Shown here: one piece after another, positions 28,673-37,544 of the stretch
Position numbering within the stretch: the first letter of the stretch is position 1
Layout of the letters: each line of letters begins with the position of its first letter
Source: Streptomyces sp. NBC_00154
GTDB lineage: Bacteria; Actinomycetota; Actinomycetes; Streptomycetales; Streptomycetaceae
Reading direction: 5' to 3'
Assembly: GCF_026342835.1 (NCBI RefSeq)
Contig: NZ_JAPEMI010000001.1
Span: 868,001 to 932,000 of the forward strand
DNA length: 64,000 nucleotides
Notes under the pieces: model-generated
Database searches by the model: none
What the model was told of the DNA's origin: nothing
What the model saw: only the letters and a program-made list of their open reading frames with translations
Made by a program: the position numbers and the translations under genes

Positions 28673-29835
28673 GCGGACGACTCCTGGTTCCCGGACGGCT
28701 CCGGCTGCACGGTCGGCTGCGCCGCCGTCGCGTACAACTCCTTGGCGATGATCGTGCGCTGGACCTCGCTGGCGCCCTCGTAGATCCGTGGGGCGCGCAC
28801 CTCCCGGTAGAGGTGTTCGAGCAGATGGCCGCGGCGCAGTGCGCGGGCGCCGTGCAACTGGACGGCGGCGTCGACGACGTACTGCGCCGCCTCCGTGGCG
28901 TACAGCTTCGCCATCGCAGCTCTGCGCGGTACCCCCGGCTCCCCCGCGTCGTACGCCGCCGCGGCCGCGTACACCAGGAGCCGGGCGGCCTCGGTGCGGG
29001 TGGCCATCTCGGCGACCTGGTGCGAGACGGCCTGCAGATCCTTGAGCGGGCCGCCGAACGCGGTGCGCTGCGCAGTGTGGGCCAGGGTCGCGTCGAGCGC
29101 GGCGCGAGCCATGCCGACGGCGAAGGCGCCGACGCTCGGGCGGAACAGGTTGAGGGTGTTCATGGCGACCCGGAAGCCGCGGTCGGGTTCGCCGAGTACG
29201 TCGTCGGGGGTGACCGGCACCCCGTCGAAGGTGAGCGCCCCGATGGGGTGCGGGGAGAGCATGTCGAGCGCTGTACCGGTCAGCCCCGGGCGGTCGGCGG
29301 GGACCAGGAACGCGGTGACGCCGCGGGCTCCGGCGCCGGGCGTCGTACGGGCGAAGACGGTGTAGAAGTCGGCCTCGGGGGCGTTGGAGATCCAGCACTT
29401 CTCGCCGGTCAGCCGCCAGCCGTCCGGGGCGTGCGCCGCGCTGAGGGCGAGGGCCGCCGCGTCGGAGCCGGCGCCGGGCTCGCTGAGCGCGAAGGCGGCG
29501 ACCGCGCGGCCCGCGCGGACTTCGGGGAGCCAGCGTTCACGGTGGGCCGGGGTACCCGCCTGGACCAATGGGTACGAGCCGAGTCCTTGCAGGGCCAGCG
29601 TGGTCTCGGCCTCCGTGCAGCCGCGGGCCAGGGACTCGCGCAGCAGACAGAGGTCGAGGGCTCCGGAGGAGAACAGCCGGTCGAGCAGGCCCAGTTCGCC
29701 GAGGGCGGCGACAAGCGGGCGGTTGACGTGACCTGGTTCGCCCTTCTCGGCGAGGGGGCGCAACTGCTGCTCGGCCAGGGCGCGCAGCTCCTCGCACCAG
29801 GCGGTCTGTGACGGATCGAGCGAGAATGCCGACAT
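28669..29835 (-). CDS. Acyl-CoA dehydrogenase of the aryl-CoA island
   Basis: This 388-residue flavoprotein is of the acyl-CoA dehydrogenase family. Visible motifs are AFALSEPGAGSDAA and GEKCWISNAPEADFYTVFA (FAD/substrate binding), RTAFGGPLKDLQAVSHQVAEM and QLHGARALRRGHLLEHLYRE. IYEGASEVQRTIIAKEL fits the C-terminal region with the nucleotide-binding signature. It probably oxidises a cyclohexenyl- or ring-opened CoA intermediate in the cytosol. The start is ATG 29835. It is divergent from the aryl-CoA ligase across an 88-base promoter region, and translationally coupled to ridA. Confidence 0.9.
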   Translation of the reverse strand: MSAFSLDPSQTAWCEELRALAEQQLRPLAEKGEPGHVNRPLVAALGELGLLDRLFSSGALDLCLLRESLARGCTEAETTLALQGLGSYPLVQAGTPAHRERWLPEVRAGRAVAAFALSEPGAGSDAAALALSAAHAPDGWRLTGEKCWISNAPEADFYTVFARTTPGAGARGVTAFLVPADRPGLTGTALDMLSPHPIGALTFDGVPVTPDDVLGEPDRGFRVAMNTLNLFRPSVGAFAVGMARAALDATLAHTAQRTAFGGPLKDLQAVSHQVAEMATRTEAARLLVYAAAAAYDAGEPGVPRRAAMAKLYATEAAQYVVDAAVQLHGARALRRGHLLEHLYREVRAPRIYEGASEVQRTIIAKELYATAAQPTVQPEPSGNQESSA

Positions 29836-29854
29836 ACCGGCGCCTCTCCTGGAT

Positions 29855-29896
29855 CGTATCGCGAAGTATTGACTACCGTCATTCAAACGATACGCT
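29855..29896. promoter_or_regulatory. Divergent promoter with CGTATCG/CGATACG inverted repeat
   Basis: CGTATCG (29855-29861) and CGATACG (29888-29894) are 7-base inverted arms separated by 26 bases. The layout recalls the widely spaced PaaX operator (TGATTC-N27-GAATCA, from memory). Within it lie a plus-strand -35-like TTGACT (29869-29874) and a possible -10 TACGCT (29891-29896). The PaaX-type regulator encoded at 31554 is the obvious candidate ligand. Confidence 0.5.
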
Positions 29897-29923
29897 CCAA
29901 GGGCGACAAGGGGGCGATCCGTT

Positions 29924-31549
29924 ATGGACCCGAAGACCTCAGCGCACATCGACAGCTTTGCCAGAGAGCATCTGCCACCCCAGGACCAGTGGCCGGAACT
30001 GGTCTTCGGCCTTCCCGAGCTGGACTATCCGGACCGGCTGAACTGCGCCGCCGAACTCCTCGACGCCACGGTCGCCCGTCTCGGACCCGACCGTCCCGTC
30101 TTCCGTACCCCTGACGGCCCGACGTGGAGCTACGGGGAGCTCCAGGACCGGGTGGACCGGATCGCCCATGTACTGACCTCCGATCTGGGGGTCGTCCCCG
30201 GCAACCGGGTCCTGCTGCGCGGCCCCACCACCCCCCATTTGGCCGCCTGCTGGCTCGCCGTGCTGAAGGCGGGCGCGATCGCCGTGACCGTACTGGCGCA
30301 GCAGCGATCCCAGGAGCTCGCCACCATCTGTTCGATCGCCCGGGTCAGCCATGCGCTCTGCGATGTCCGGTCGGTCGACGATCTGGTGAAGGCTCAGGTT
30401 CCGGGGCTGCGGATCACCACGTACGGAGGGGACGGGGCGGACGATCTGCTGCATCTGGCCGCACGCCGACCGGGGCCGTACCGGGCCGTGGACACCGCCG
30501 CGGACGATGTCGCGCTGATCGCGTTCACCTCGGGCACCACCGGGCGCCCCAAGGGCTGTATGCACTTCCACCGAGATCTGCTGGCCATCGCCGACACCTT
30601 CTCGCGCCACGTCCTGCGGCCGGGCCCCGAGGATGTGTTCGCGGGCAGTCCGCCGCTCGGCTTCACCTTCGGGCTCGGCGGCCTGGTGGTCTTCCCGCTG
30701 CGGGCCGGCGGCTCGGCGCTGCTGCTGGAACAGGCCGGCCCGAGGCAGCTGCTGCCCGCACTGGCCACCCACCGCGTCTCGGTCCTGTTCACCGCCCCGA
30801 CCGCGTACCGCGTGATGCTCGACCATCTCGGCGAGCACGATCTGTCCGCGCTGCGCCGCTGCGTCTCGGCGGGCGAGAACCTGCCCGCGGCGACCTGGCA
30901 GTCCTGGTACGAGCGGACCGGTCTGCGCATCATCAACGGCATAGGCGCCACCGAACTGCTGCACATCTTCATCTCCGCCGCCGACGACGCGATCCGCCCC
31001 GGCACCACGGGGGTTGCCGTGCCCGGCTGGCAGGCGCGCGTGCTGGACCGGGACGGCCGCGCGGTGCCCGACGGGGAGCCGGGGCTGCTCGCCGTACGCG
31101 GCCCGACGGGATGCCGGTATCTCGCCGACGCACGCCAGACGGAGTACGTACAGCACGGCTGGAACCTCACCGGCGACACGTACACCCGCGACAGCGACGG
31201 CTACTTCCACTACGTCGCCCGCGCCGACGACATGATCATCTCCTCCGGCTACAACATCGCGGGCCCCGAGGTCGAGGACGCCCTGCTGCGCCATCCCCAG
31301 GTCGCGGAGGCCGCGGTGGTCGGCCGGCCGGACGAGCTGCGCGGCCAGGTCGTGGTGGCGTACGTGGTGCCTCGCGAGGGCGCCGCACCGTCCGCCGACG
31401 ACCTGCGCACGTACATGAAGGGCGAACTGGCGCCGCACAAGTGCCCGCGCGTCATCGAGTTCCTGCCCGCTCTCCCCCGGACCGCCACGGGCAAGCTGCA
31501 GCGGTTCCGGCTGCGTGCCGAGGCGGACCGGGGCCAGGCCCTAGAGTGA
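29924..31549 (+). CDS. Aryl-CoA ligase, probably 2-aminobenzoate-CoA ligase
   Basis: This 541-residue AMP-forming ligase belongs to the benzoate/2-aminobenzoate-CoA ligase group. Motifs are IAFTSGTTGRPKGCMHFHRD (ATP/AMP signature), NGIGATELLHIF, ADDMIISSGYNIAGPEVEDALL, and the catalytic lysine in PRTATGKLQRF. It activates an aromatic acid to its CoA thioester. The neighbouring monooxygenase/reductase fusion makes anthranilate the best guess, with salicylate as the main alternative. The start is ATG 29924 after an AAGGGGG site. It is followed four bases later by the PaaX-type gene. Confidence 0.9.
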   Translation: MDPKTSAHIDSFAREHLPPQDQWPELVFGLPELDYPDRLNCAAELLDATVARLGPDRPVFRTPDGPTWSYGELQDRVDRIAHVLTSDLGVVPGNRVLLRGPTTPHLAACWLAVLKAGAIAVTVLAQQRSQELATICSIARVSHALCDVRSVDDLVKAQVPGLRITTYGGDGADDLLHLAARRPGPYRAVDTAADDVALIAFTSGTTGRPKGCMHFHRDLLAIADTFSRHVLRPGPEDVFAGSPPLGFTFGLGGLVVFPLRAGGSALLLEQAGPRQLLPALATHRVSVLFTAPTAYRVMLDHLGEHDLSALRRCVSAGENLPAATWQSWYERTGLRIINGIGATELLHIFISAADDAIRPGTTGVAVPGWQARVLDRDGRAVPDGEPGLLAVRGPTGCRYLADARQTEYVQHGWNLTGDTYTRDSDGYFHYVARADDMIISSGYNIAGPEVEDALLRHPQVAEAAVVGRPDELRGQVVVAYVVPREGAAPSADDLRTYMKGELAPHKCPRVIEFLPALPRTATGKLQRFRLRAEADRGQALE

Positions 31550-31553
31550 TCAC

Positions 31554-32381
31554 GTGGCCGACCTGCACACCCCCCGATCCCTGATCGTCACCCTCTACGG
31601 TGCATACGGTCGCACCCCCGGCAACACACCGCTGCCGGTGGCCGAGCTGATCCGGTTGCTGAACGCCGTCGGTGTCGACGCCCCGTCGGTGCGCTCCTCC
31701 GTCTCCCGGCTGAAGCGGCGCGGGCTGCTCGTACCGGCGCGGACCGCGAGCGGCGCGGCCGGATACGCGCTGTCGCAGGACGCCCGCCAACTGCTGGACG
31801 ACGGCGACCGGCGGATCTACGCACATCCGTCACCACCGCTGCGGGACGGCTGGGTGCTCGCCGTCTTCTCCGTACCGGAAGCGGAACGGCACAAGCGGCA
31901 CCTGCTGCGCTCCCGGCTCTCCCGACTGGGCTTCGGCGCGGCCGCGCCGGGGGTCTGGATCGCCCCCGCCGCACTGTACGACGAGACCCGGCACACCCTG
32001 GAGCGGCTGGAACTCGCCCCGTACGTGGACCTGTTCCGTGGTGAACACCTCGGCTTCGCCGCGACGCGGGAGTCGGTGGCGCGCTGGTGGGACCTGGAAG
32101 CCATCGCCCGGCTCCACCTGGACTTCCTGGCCCGGCACGAACCGGTGCTGCGGGCCTGGGAGTCGCGCACCGGCGAACCGGACGCGGAGGCCGCCTACCG
32201 GGACTATCTGACCGCCCTGGACTCCTGGCGGCGGCTGCCGTACGCCGATCCGGGGCTGCCGGAGGAGCTGCTGCCGAAGAACTGGCCGGGGGGCAGGGCG
32301 GCGGAGGTGTTCGGGCTGTTGCACGCCCGGTTGCGGGACGTGGGGGCGGGGTTCGTCCGAGGCGGGCCGGGCGGCTCGTAA
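31554..32381 (+). CDS. PaaX-family transcriptional repressor
   Basis: This 275-residue protein has a winged-helix N-terminus (about 5-70: VAELIRLLNAVGVDAPSVRSS then VSRLKRRGLLV). The PaaX central domain (about 95-185: RDGWVLAVFSVPEAERHKRH) and a C-terminal ligand-binding domain follow. PaaX-type repressors respond to aryl-CoA thioesters such as phenylacetyl-CoA. Here the inducer is likely the CoA ester made by the ligase just upstream. GTG 31554 is four bases after the ligase stop, so both are in one transcript. The wide inverted repeat at 29855-29894 is its likely target. Confidence 0.9.
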   Translation: MADLHTPRSLIVTLYGAYGRTPGNTPLPVAELIRLLNAVGVDAPSVRSSVSRLKRRGLLVPARTASGAAGYALSQDARQLLDDGDRRIYAHPSPPLRDGWVLAVFSVPEAERHKRHLLRSRLSRLGFGAAAPGVWIAPAALYDETRHTLERLELAPYVDLFRGEHLGFAATRESVARWWDLEAIARLHLDFLARHEPVLRAWESRTGEPDAEAAYRDYLTALDSWRRLPYADPGLPEELLPKNWPGGRAAEVFGLLHARLRDVGAGFVRGGPGGS

Positions 32382-32421
32382 AGCGTGTGCACAGCACGGT
32401 CCCGACTGGTCATCATGGAAC

Positions 32422-33246
32422 ATGACCTGGACCTTCACTGACGACGTCGATGTGTTCCTGGACACCGCCGGTGCGTGGCTGGCGTCCCGGCCCGCCGAGA
32501 ACACCCTCGTACTGACCATCACCGCGACCCTGCGCAGCAGCGGCCCGCATGCGTACGGCGGGGACGCCCCGGTGCTGGGCTGGTGGCGCGGGCCGGACGG
32601 CGAGGTCGCGGGGACCCTGGTGCAGACCCCGCCGTACCGGCCGTTGCTCGGCGTCGTCGCCCCGGAGGCGGTCGGTCCGCTGGCCGCCGCGCTCCCGCTG
32701 ACCGCCGTCAACGCGGATCGGGCGACCGCCGAGGCGCTGGCCGCCGGCTGGCCCGGCCACCGGGTCGAACAGGTGCAACGGCTTTACCGGCTGGACGAGT
32801 TGGTCCCGCCCTCCCCCGCGCCGCCGGGCGGGCCCAGGTCCGCCACGGCCGCCGACCGGGCCCTGCTGGTGGCCTGGCATCGCGCGTTCGCCGCGGACGT
32901 CGACCAGCCGGACACCCACGCCGAGCGGATGGTGGACGAGCGGACGGCCTCCGGTGGTCTGACGCTCTGGGAGACCGGCGGGGTCCCGGTGTCGATGGCG
33001 GGTGTCTCCCCGCGGATTGCCGGCGCGGTGCGGGTGACGGCTGTGTACACACCGCCGGAGCACCGGGGCCACGGGTACGCGGCGGCGGTGACGGCCGAGG
33101 TCAGCCGGGCGGCGCGGGAGGCGGGCGCGCAGGAGGTGCTGCTGTTCACGGATCTCGCGAACCCGACGAGCAACGGGGTCTACCGGCGCATCGGCTACGA
33201 GGCCCTGTCCGACCGGCTGCTGATCAGCCGGGAGGCCCAGGGATGA
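32422..33246 (+). CDS. GNAT-family N-acetyltransferase
   Basis: This 274-residue protein carries a C-terminal GNAT fold. VTAVYTPPEHRGHGYAAAV supplies the acetyl-CoA-binding Q/RxxGxG/A motif (RGHGYA, about residue 215), and NPTSNGVYRRIGYEALSD is the usual beta-bulge region. The N-terminal half is a divergent domain without motifs I recognise. The substrate is unknown. It interrupts the aryl-CoA island and overlaps the following broken gene by four bases, so it is probably unrelated to the pathway. Confidence 0.82.
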   Translation: MTWTFTDDVDVFLDTAGAWLASRPAENTLVLTITATLRSSGPHAYGGDAPVLGWWRGPDGEVAGTLVQTPPYRPLLGVVAPEAVGPLAAALPLTAVNADRATAEALAAGWPGHRVEQVQRLYRLDELVPPSPAPPGGPRSATAADRALLVAWHRAFAADVDQPDTHAERMVDERTASGGLTLWETGGVPVSMAGVSPRIAGAVRVTAVYTPPEHRGHGYAAAVTAEVSRAAREAGAQEVLLFTDLANPTSNGVYRRIGYEALSDRLLISREAQG

Positions 33247-33705
33247 CGGGCGACGGGACACCGCTCGAACCGTTGTGGCTGATCGCCGCAAACGTGGTGC
33301 GGTGGCGCCGGTACGGGGTGGGAGGGCAGGAGCTGCGTCCGGGCACCAAGTCGTACCGGGGCGGGCGCCAAGGTGTACGTGATCGGCTCCCGCCCCGGCG
33401 ACCACGAGGTGCTGACGACCGTGGGGCGCGGGCGGCACACCTGCCGCTACATCACCCTCGACATGGCGACACGTCACCTGCACACCTTCCGGGCCACGCT
33501 GGTCCACAGTCCTGCGGTGCTATGGCGCGACGCGGAGTTCCCCGTGGGCCGGGCCTGGGGCTGCCGGGAGGACGCGGAGGAGGGTGCCGCCCGGCTCGAG
33601 GCACTGGCAGCCGAGTGCCGCGCTACCCGCTGGGCCGGTGCACCCCACCCCACTCCCTGCCGCTGCCACGACTGCTTGACGGGCGGGGTGCTCACCCCAG
33701 GGTGA
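33243..33705 (+). pseudogene. Frameshifted conserved protein of unknown function
   Basis: ATG 33243 (overlapping the GNAT stop as ATGA) reads MTGDGTPLEPLWLIAANVVR... up to GTKSYRGG. The continuation KVYVIGSRPGDHEVLTTVGR lies in the +1 frame from about 33368 and ends at 33705. Removing one C from the run near 33362-33366 restores a single frame of about 153 residues. The downstream part keeps a CRCHDC cysteine motif near the C-terminus. It is either a real single-base insertion or a sequencing error in GC-rich DNA. The family is not recognised. Its end overlaps the convergent monooxygenase by 14 bases. Confidence 0.75.
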
Positions 33706-35974
33706 GCCGTGGCTTCGGTGCGTCGGTGCGGCCGGTCGGCGGTGTGCGACTGCCCGCGCGGTACGGAAGCGGCCAGGGCGCACCCGGTCCGCCGTAACCC
33801 TGGTCGGCCGCCGCGTGCAGGGTCCAGTGCGGGTCGTACAGATGCGGGCGAGCCAGGGCGCACAGGTCGGCGCGACCTGCCAGCAGCAGTGAGTTGACGT
33901 CGTCCCAGGAGGAGATCGCACCGACCGCGATGACGGGCACGACCAGGGTGTTGCGGATCCGGTCGGCGAACGGGGTCTGGTACGAGCGGCCGTATTCGGG
34001 GTCTTCGTCCGGAACGACCTGGCCGGTGGAGACGTCGATGGCGTCGGCGCCGTGCGCGACGAACGCGCGGGCGATCTCGACGGCGTCCTCGGCCGTCGTA
34101 CCGCCGTCGGCCCAGTCCGTGGCGGAGATGCGGACGGTCATGGGCCGGTCCTCGGGCCACCGGGCGCGGACCGCGTCGAAGACTTCGAGGGGGAAGCGGA
34201 GCCGGTTCGACAGCGGTCCGCCGTAGATGTCGGTGCGGTGGTTGGTGAGCGGGGAGAGGAAACCGGACAGCAGATAGCCGTGGGCGCAGTGCAGTTCGAG
34301 CAGGTCGAAGTCGCAGGTGGCGGCGTGCCGGGCCGCTGCGGCGAACTGGTTGCGGATCACGTCGAGCCCGGCCCGGTCCAGCGCGTGCGGGACCTGGTTG
34401 ACGCCTTCCCGGTACGGGATCGGGGAGGCGGCGGACAGCGGCCAGTTGCCCTCGTCGAGGGGCTGGTCGATGCCCTCCCACATCAGCTTGGTGGAGCCCT
34501 TGCGACCGGAGTGGCCGAGCTGGATGCCGATCGCCGTGCCGGGGGCGGAGGTGTGGACGAAGTCGGTGATCCGGGTCCAGGCGGCGGCCTGTTCGGGGGT
34601 GTAGAGGCCGGTGCACCCGGGGGTGATCCGGCCCTCGGCGCTGACGCACACCATCTCTGTCATGACGAGCCCGGCACCGCCGAGGGCGCGGGCGCCCAGG
34701 TGGACGAGGTGGAGGTCGCCGGGGACGCCGTCGACGGCCGAGTACATGTCCATCGGCGAGACGACGACGCGGTTGCGCAGTTCCAGGCCGCGCAGCCGCA
34801 ACGGAGTGAACATCGGCGGGGTGCCGGGGGCGCAGCCGAACTCCTCCTCGACGGCGGCGGTGAAGCCGGCGTCGCGCAGCCGCAGGTTGTCGTGGGTGAC
34901 GCGGCGGCTGCGGGTCAGCAGGTTGAAGGCGAACTGGCGGGGCGCCTGGTCGACGTACGTACCGAGCTCCTCGAACCAGCGCAGGCTCGCTGCGGCGGCA
35001 CGCTGGGTGGAGGCGACGACGGGCCGCCGCTCGGTCTCGTACGCGGCGAGGGCTGCGGGCAGGTCCGGCTGCTCCTCGATACAGGCGGCGAGCGCCAGGG
35101 CGTCCTCGACGGCGAGCTTGGTGCCGGAGCCGATGGAGAAGTGGGCGGTGTGGGCGGCGTCGCCGATGAGAACCGTGTTGCCGTGCGACCAGTGGGCATT
35201 GACGACGGTACGGAAGGTGAGCCAGGAGGAGTTGTTGGAGCGCAGCGGGCGGCCGCCGAGGGCGTCGGCGAAGATCTTGCCGCAGCGTTCCGTCGATGCT
35301 GCGGTGTCCATGGCGTCGAATCCGGCCGCGCGCCAGACCTCCTCGCGCATCTCGACGATGACGGTGGAGGCACCGGCCGAGAAGGGGTAGGCGTGCAGCT
35401 GCATCACGCCGTGTTCGGTCTCGGCGATCTCGAAGCGGAAGGCGTCGAACGCGAAGTCCGCGGCGAGCCAGATGTAGCGGTTGCGGTGGGTGGTGACGGT
35501 GGGCCGGAAGGCGTCGGCGTACGTCTCACGGGTGGTGCTGTGCACCCCGTCGGCCGCGATCACCAGGTCGTGCGTCGCGGCGAGCTCGGCGACGGACGGG
35601 GCCTCCGCACGGAAGCGGAGCCGTACCCCGAGGGAGGCGCAGCGCTTGTGCAGGATCTCCAGGAGCCGGCGGCGGCCCAGCGCCGCGAAGCCGTGGCCGC
35701 CGGACGTCTGGGTCCGGCCGCGGTGGACGATGTCGATGTCGTCCCACCGTACGAATTCGGCCTGGAGGGCCCGGTAGACCACGGGGTCGGCGTGTTCGAT
35801 GCCGCCGAGGGTCTCGTCGGAGAGGACGACGCCGAAGCCGAATGTGTCGTCGGGGGCGTTGCGCTCCCAGACGGTGACGGAGCGCTCGGGGTCCAGGCGC
35901 TTGAGGAGGGCCGCCGCGTACAGCCCGCCGGGGCCGCCGCCGATGACCGCGATCCGCCTCGTGTCGGATGCCAT
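33692..35974 (-). CDS. 2-aminobenzoyl-CoA monooxygenase/reductase-type fusion (or salicylyl-CoA 5-hydroxylase/oxidoreductase)
   Basis: This 760-residue protein fuses a flavin monooxygenase to an old yellow enzyme. Residues about 7-380 show GGGPGGLYAA (FAD), DLVIAADGVHS and VLIGDAAHTAHFSIGSGTKL. Residues about 400-740 form the NADH:flavin oxidoreductase barrel, with IGIQLGHSGRKG, LLELHCAHGYLLSGFLSPL, NHRTDIYGG and ADLCALARPHL. This architecture is that of 2-aminobenzoyl-CoA monooxygenase/reductase, which hydroxylates and then reduces the aromatic CoA ester to a non-aromatic 5-oxo-cyclohexene. The same fusion is also annotated as bifunctional salicylyl-CoA 5-hydroxylase. The start is ATG 35974. 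It follows the enoyl-CoA hydratase gene in one operon. Confidence 0.9.
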   Translation of the reverse strand: MASDTRRIAVIGGGPGGLYAAALLKRLDPERSVTVWERNAPDDTFGFGVVLSDETLGGIEHADPVVYRALQAEFVRWDDIDIVHRGRTQTSGGHGFAALGRRRLLEILHKRCASLGVRLRFRAEAPSVAELAATHDLVIAADGVHSTTRETYADAFRPTVTTHRNRYIWLAADFAFDAFRFEIAETEHGVMQLHAYPFSAGASTVIVEMREEVWRAAGFDAMDTAASTERCGKIFADALGGRPLRSNNSSWLTFRTVVNAHWSHGNTVLIGDAAHTAHFSIGSGTKLAVEDALALAACIEEQPDLPAALAAYETERRPVVASTQRAAAASLRWFEELGTYVDQAPRQFAFNLLTRSRRVTHDNLRLRDAGFTAAVEEEFGCAPGTPPMFTPLRLRGLELRNRVVVSPMDMYSAVDGVPGDLHLVHLGARALGGAGLVMTEMVCVSAEGRITPGCTGLYTPEQAAAWTRITDFVHTSAPGTAIGIQLGHSGRKGSTKLMWEGIDQPLDEGNWPLSAASPIPYREGVNQVPHALDRAGLDVIRNQFAAAARHAATCDFDLLELHCAHGYLLSGFLSPLTNHRTDIYGGPLSNRLRFPLEVFDAVRARWPEDRPMTVRISATDWADGGTTAEDAVEIARAFVAHGADAIDVSTGQVVPDEDPEYGRSYQTPFADRIRNTLVVPVIAVGAISSWDDVNSLLLAGRADLCALARPHLYDPHWTLHAAADQGYGGPGAPWPLPYRAGSRTPPTGRTDAPKPRLTLG

Positions 35975-35978
35975 GGCG

Positions 35979-36806
35979 CTACCTGCCTTGCCATTTCGGC
36001 CGGCGCTTCTCCGTGAACGCGGCGTGGAACTCGGCGTAGTCGTCGCCGTGCATCAGCAGGGCCTGGGTGGCGGCGTCCATCTCCACCGCGGCAGCGAGCG
36101 GCATGTCGAGTTCGGCGGTGAGCAGCGCCTTGGTCTGGGCGAGGGCGAGGGCGGGGCCTTCCGCGAGGCGGCGGGCGAGCTCCGCGGCGCGGGCGTCGGC
36201 CTGTCCCTCCTCGGCCAGCTCGCTGATCAGCCCGATCCGCTCCGCCTCGGGGGCGCGGACCGGCTCGCCGAGCATCAGCAGCCGGGTGGCATGACCCAGG
36301 CCGACGACGCGCGGCAGCAGATAGGCCGCTCCCATGTCACCGCCGGAGAGCCCGACCCGGGTGAAGAGGAAGGCGAACCGGGCGGACGGGTCGGCGACAC
36401 GGAAGTCGGCGGCCAGCGCGAGGACCGCACCGGCGCCCGCGGCGACGCCGTGCACCGCGGCGATGACGGGGAAGGGGCACTCGCGCAGCGCCCGCACGAC
36501 CTGCCCGGTCATCCGGTTGAAGTCGAGCAGCTGCGCGGTGTCCATCGCGAGCGTGGCACCGATGATCTCGTCGACATCGCCGCCGGAGCAGAAGCCGCGC
36601 CCCTCACCGGCCAGCACGAGAGCGCGCACCGAGCGCTCTCGGGACAGCTCGGCAAGGAGGTCGCGCAGGTCGGCGTAGGCGCCGAAGGTGAGCGCGTTGA
36701 GCTTCTCGGGGCGGGCCAGGGTGACGGTGGCGACGCCGTCGTCCGTCGTCAGCCGCAGATGGCGCCAGTCATCGGTACGGCGGGCGGAGCTGGGAAACGG
36801 GCTCAT
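35979..36806 (-). CDS. Enoyl-CoA hydratase/isomerase of the aryl-CoA island
   Basis: This 275-residue crotonase-superfamily protein has RPEKLNALTFGAY, the oxyanion-hole block GEGRGFCSGGDVDEI and HGVAAGAGAVLALAADFRVAD. The C-terminal KRRPKWQGR fits the family. It probably hydrates an enoyl-CoA intermediate after ring reduction. The start is ATG 36806. Its gene is first in a two-gene operon with the monooxygenase/reductase fusion (4-base gap). A GTGAC-TTCC-GTCAC palindrome lies about 60 bases upstream. Confidence 0.9.
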   Translation of the reverse strand: MSPFPSSARRTDDWRHLRLTTDDGVATVTLARPEKLNALTFGAYADLRDLLAELSRERSVRALVLAGEGRGFCSGGDVDEIIGATLAMDTAQLLDFNRMTGQVVRALRECPFPVIAAVHGVAAGAGAVLALAADFRVADPSARFAFLFTRVGLSGGDMGAAYLLPRVVGLGHATRLLMLGEPVRAPEAERIGLISELAEEGQADARAAELARRLAEGPALALAQTKALLTAELDMPLAAAVEMDAATQALLMHGDDYAEFHAAFTEKRRPKWQGR

Positions 36807-36864
36807 TGAGGGTGGTCCCCTTCAGCCGTCGGGCTGCTACCTGCTCTCGAAGTTATCACTCTTA

Positions 36865-36891
36865 CGTGACTTCCGTCACGAGTACGCGATA
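36865..36891. promoter_or_regulatory. Operator-like palindrome upstream of the hydratase operon
   Basis: CGTGAC TTCC GTCACG (36865-36880) is a perfect inverted repeat. Just beyond it, CGCGATA (36885-36891) is the complement of the TATCGCG found at 29857 in the ligase promoter, a possible shared half-site. The region is divergent to the ATPase gene at 36987. Confidence 0.45.
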
Positions 36892-36986
36892 GGCGCTCTC
36901 GGAATATGTGGCGAACGTCCCTTTCCGGGCGGACCGCAGTCCCTTGTCTGTGTCGTTGCGCTTCGTAAGGTTGAAAGGAAGAAGTC

Positions 36987-37475
36987 TTGAGCTCCAGAAA
37001 CTCGAGCTCCGGACAGACGAGCCTCCGGAACGGAACCCCCGCCTTGCCGCCCGATGGACCGATGCCCGCCTCCTGGCGTATCGCGCTGCCGCACTCCACG
37101 GCCGCAGTGCCGATCGCCCGCACCCTGATCCGTACGGCGCTGGCGGACATCGACACACCGGCCGACACCACCGACACGGCCGAGCTCCTCACCGCGGAAC
37201 TGGTCGCCAACGCCGTGAAACACACCGGCGGCGACGAGCCCGTCGAACTGGTGGTGGAGCTTCTGGAGACCAGCTGTCAGGTGGAGGTCCACGACCGCGA
37301 CCCGGCCCCGCCGGGCGACCTCTCCCGGCCCCAGCCCGGCAGCGAGCCGGACCCCTGGCAGGAGCACGGCCGTGGCCTGCTGCTGATCCGCACGCTCAGC
37401 TCGTCCTGCGGTCATCGCACGACGGAGCACGGCAAGGCCGTGTGGTTCACGCTGCCGCATCAGCACCGTCGGTAA
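36987..37475 (+). CDS. RsbW-like HATPase anti-sigma kinase
   Basis: This 162-residue protein of the histidine-kinase-like ATPase fold is common in Streptomyces. The N box ELLTAELVANAVKHTGG (about 68-83) and a glycine-rich box HGRGLLLI (about 129-136) are clear; a DRDPAPPGD segment stands for the G1 box. Such single-domain proteins act as anti-sigma factors or switch kinases whose partners are phosphorylated anti-anti-sigma proteins. The start is TTG 36987, after an AAGGAAG site. The gene stops inside a long hairpin (37461-37510) shared with the convergent permease. Confidence 0.82.
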   Translation: MSSRNSSSGQTSLRNGTPALPPDGPMPASWRIALPHSTAAVPIARTLIRTALADIDTPADTTDTAELLTAELVANAVKHTGGDEPVELVVELLETSCQVEVHDRDPAPPGDLSRPQPGSEPDPWQEHGRGLLLIRTLSSSCGHRTTEHGKAVWFTLPHQHRR

Positions 37476-37510
37476 AGGGCGCTTCTCGGCGCTCTTTACC
37501 AACGGTGCTG
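37461..37510. terminator. 21-bp interrupted hairpin overlapping a stop codon
   Basis: CAGCACCGT (37461-37469) pairs with ACGGTGCTG (37502-37510). After one mismatch, 37471-37482 pairs with 37489-37500, including one G-T wobble, around a 6-base loop. The ATPase stop codon lies within the stem. Probably a bidirectional terminator for the ATPase and permease genes. Confidence 0.85.
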
Positions 37511-37544
37511 ATCGGCGGCCGCCCCCGGTACCTCTTGGCGCCTC

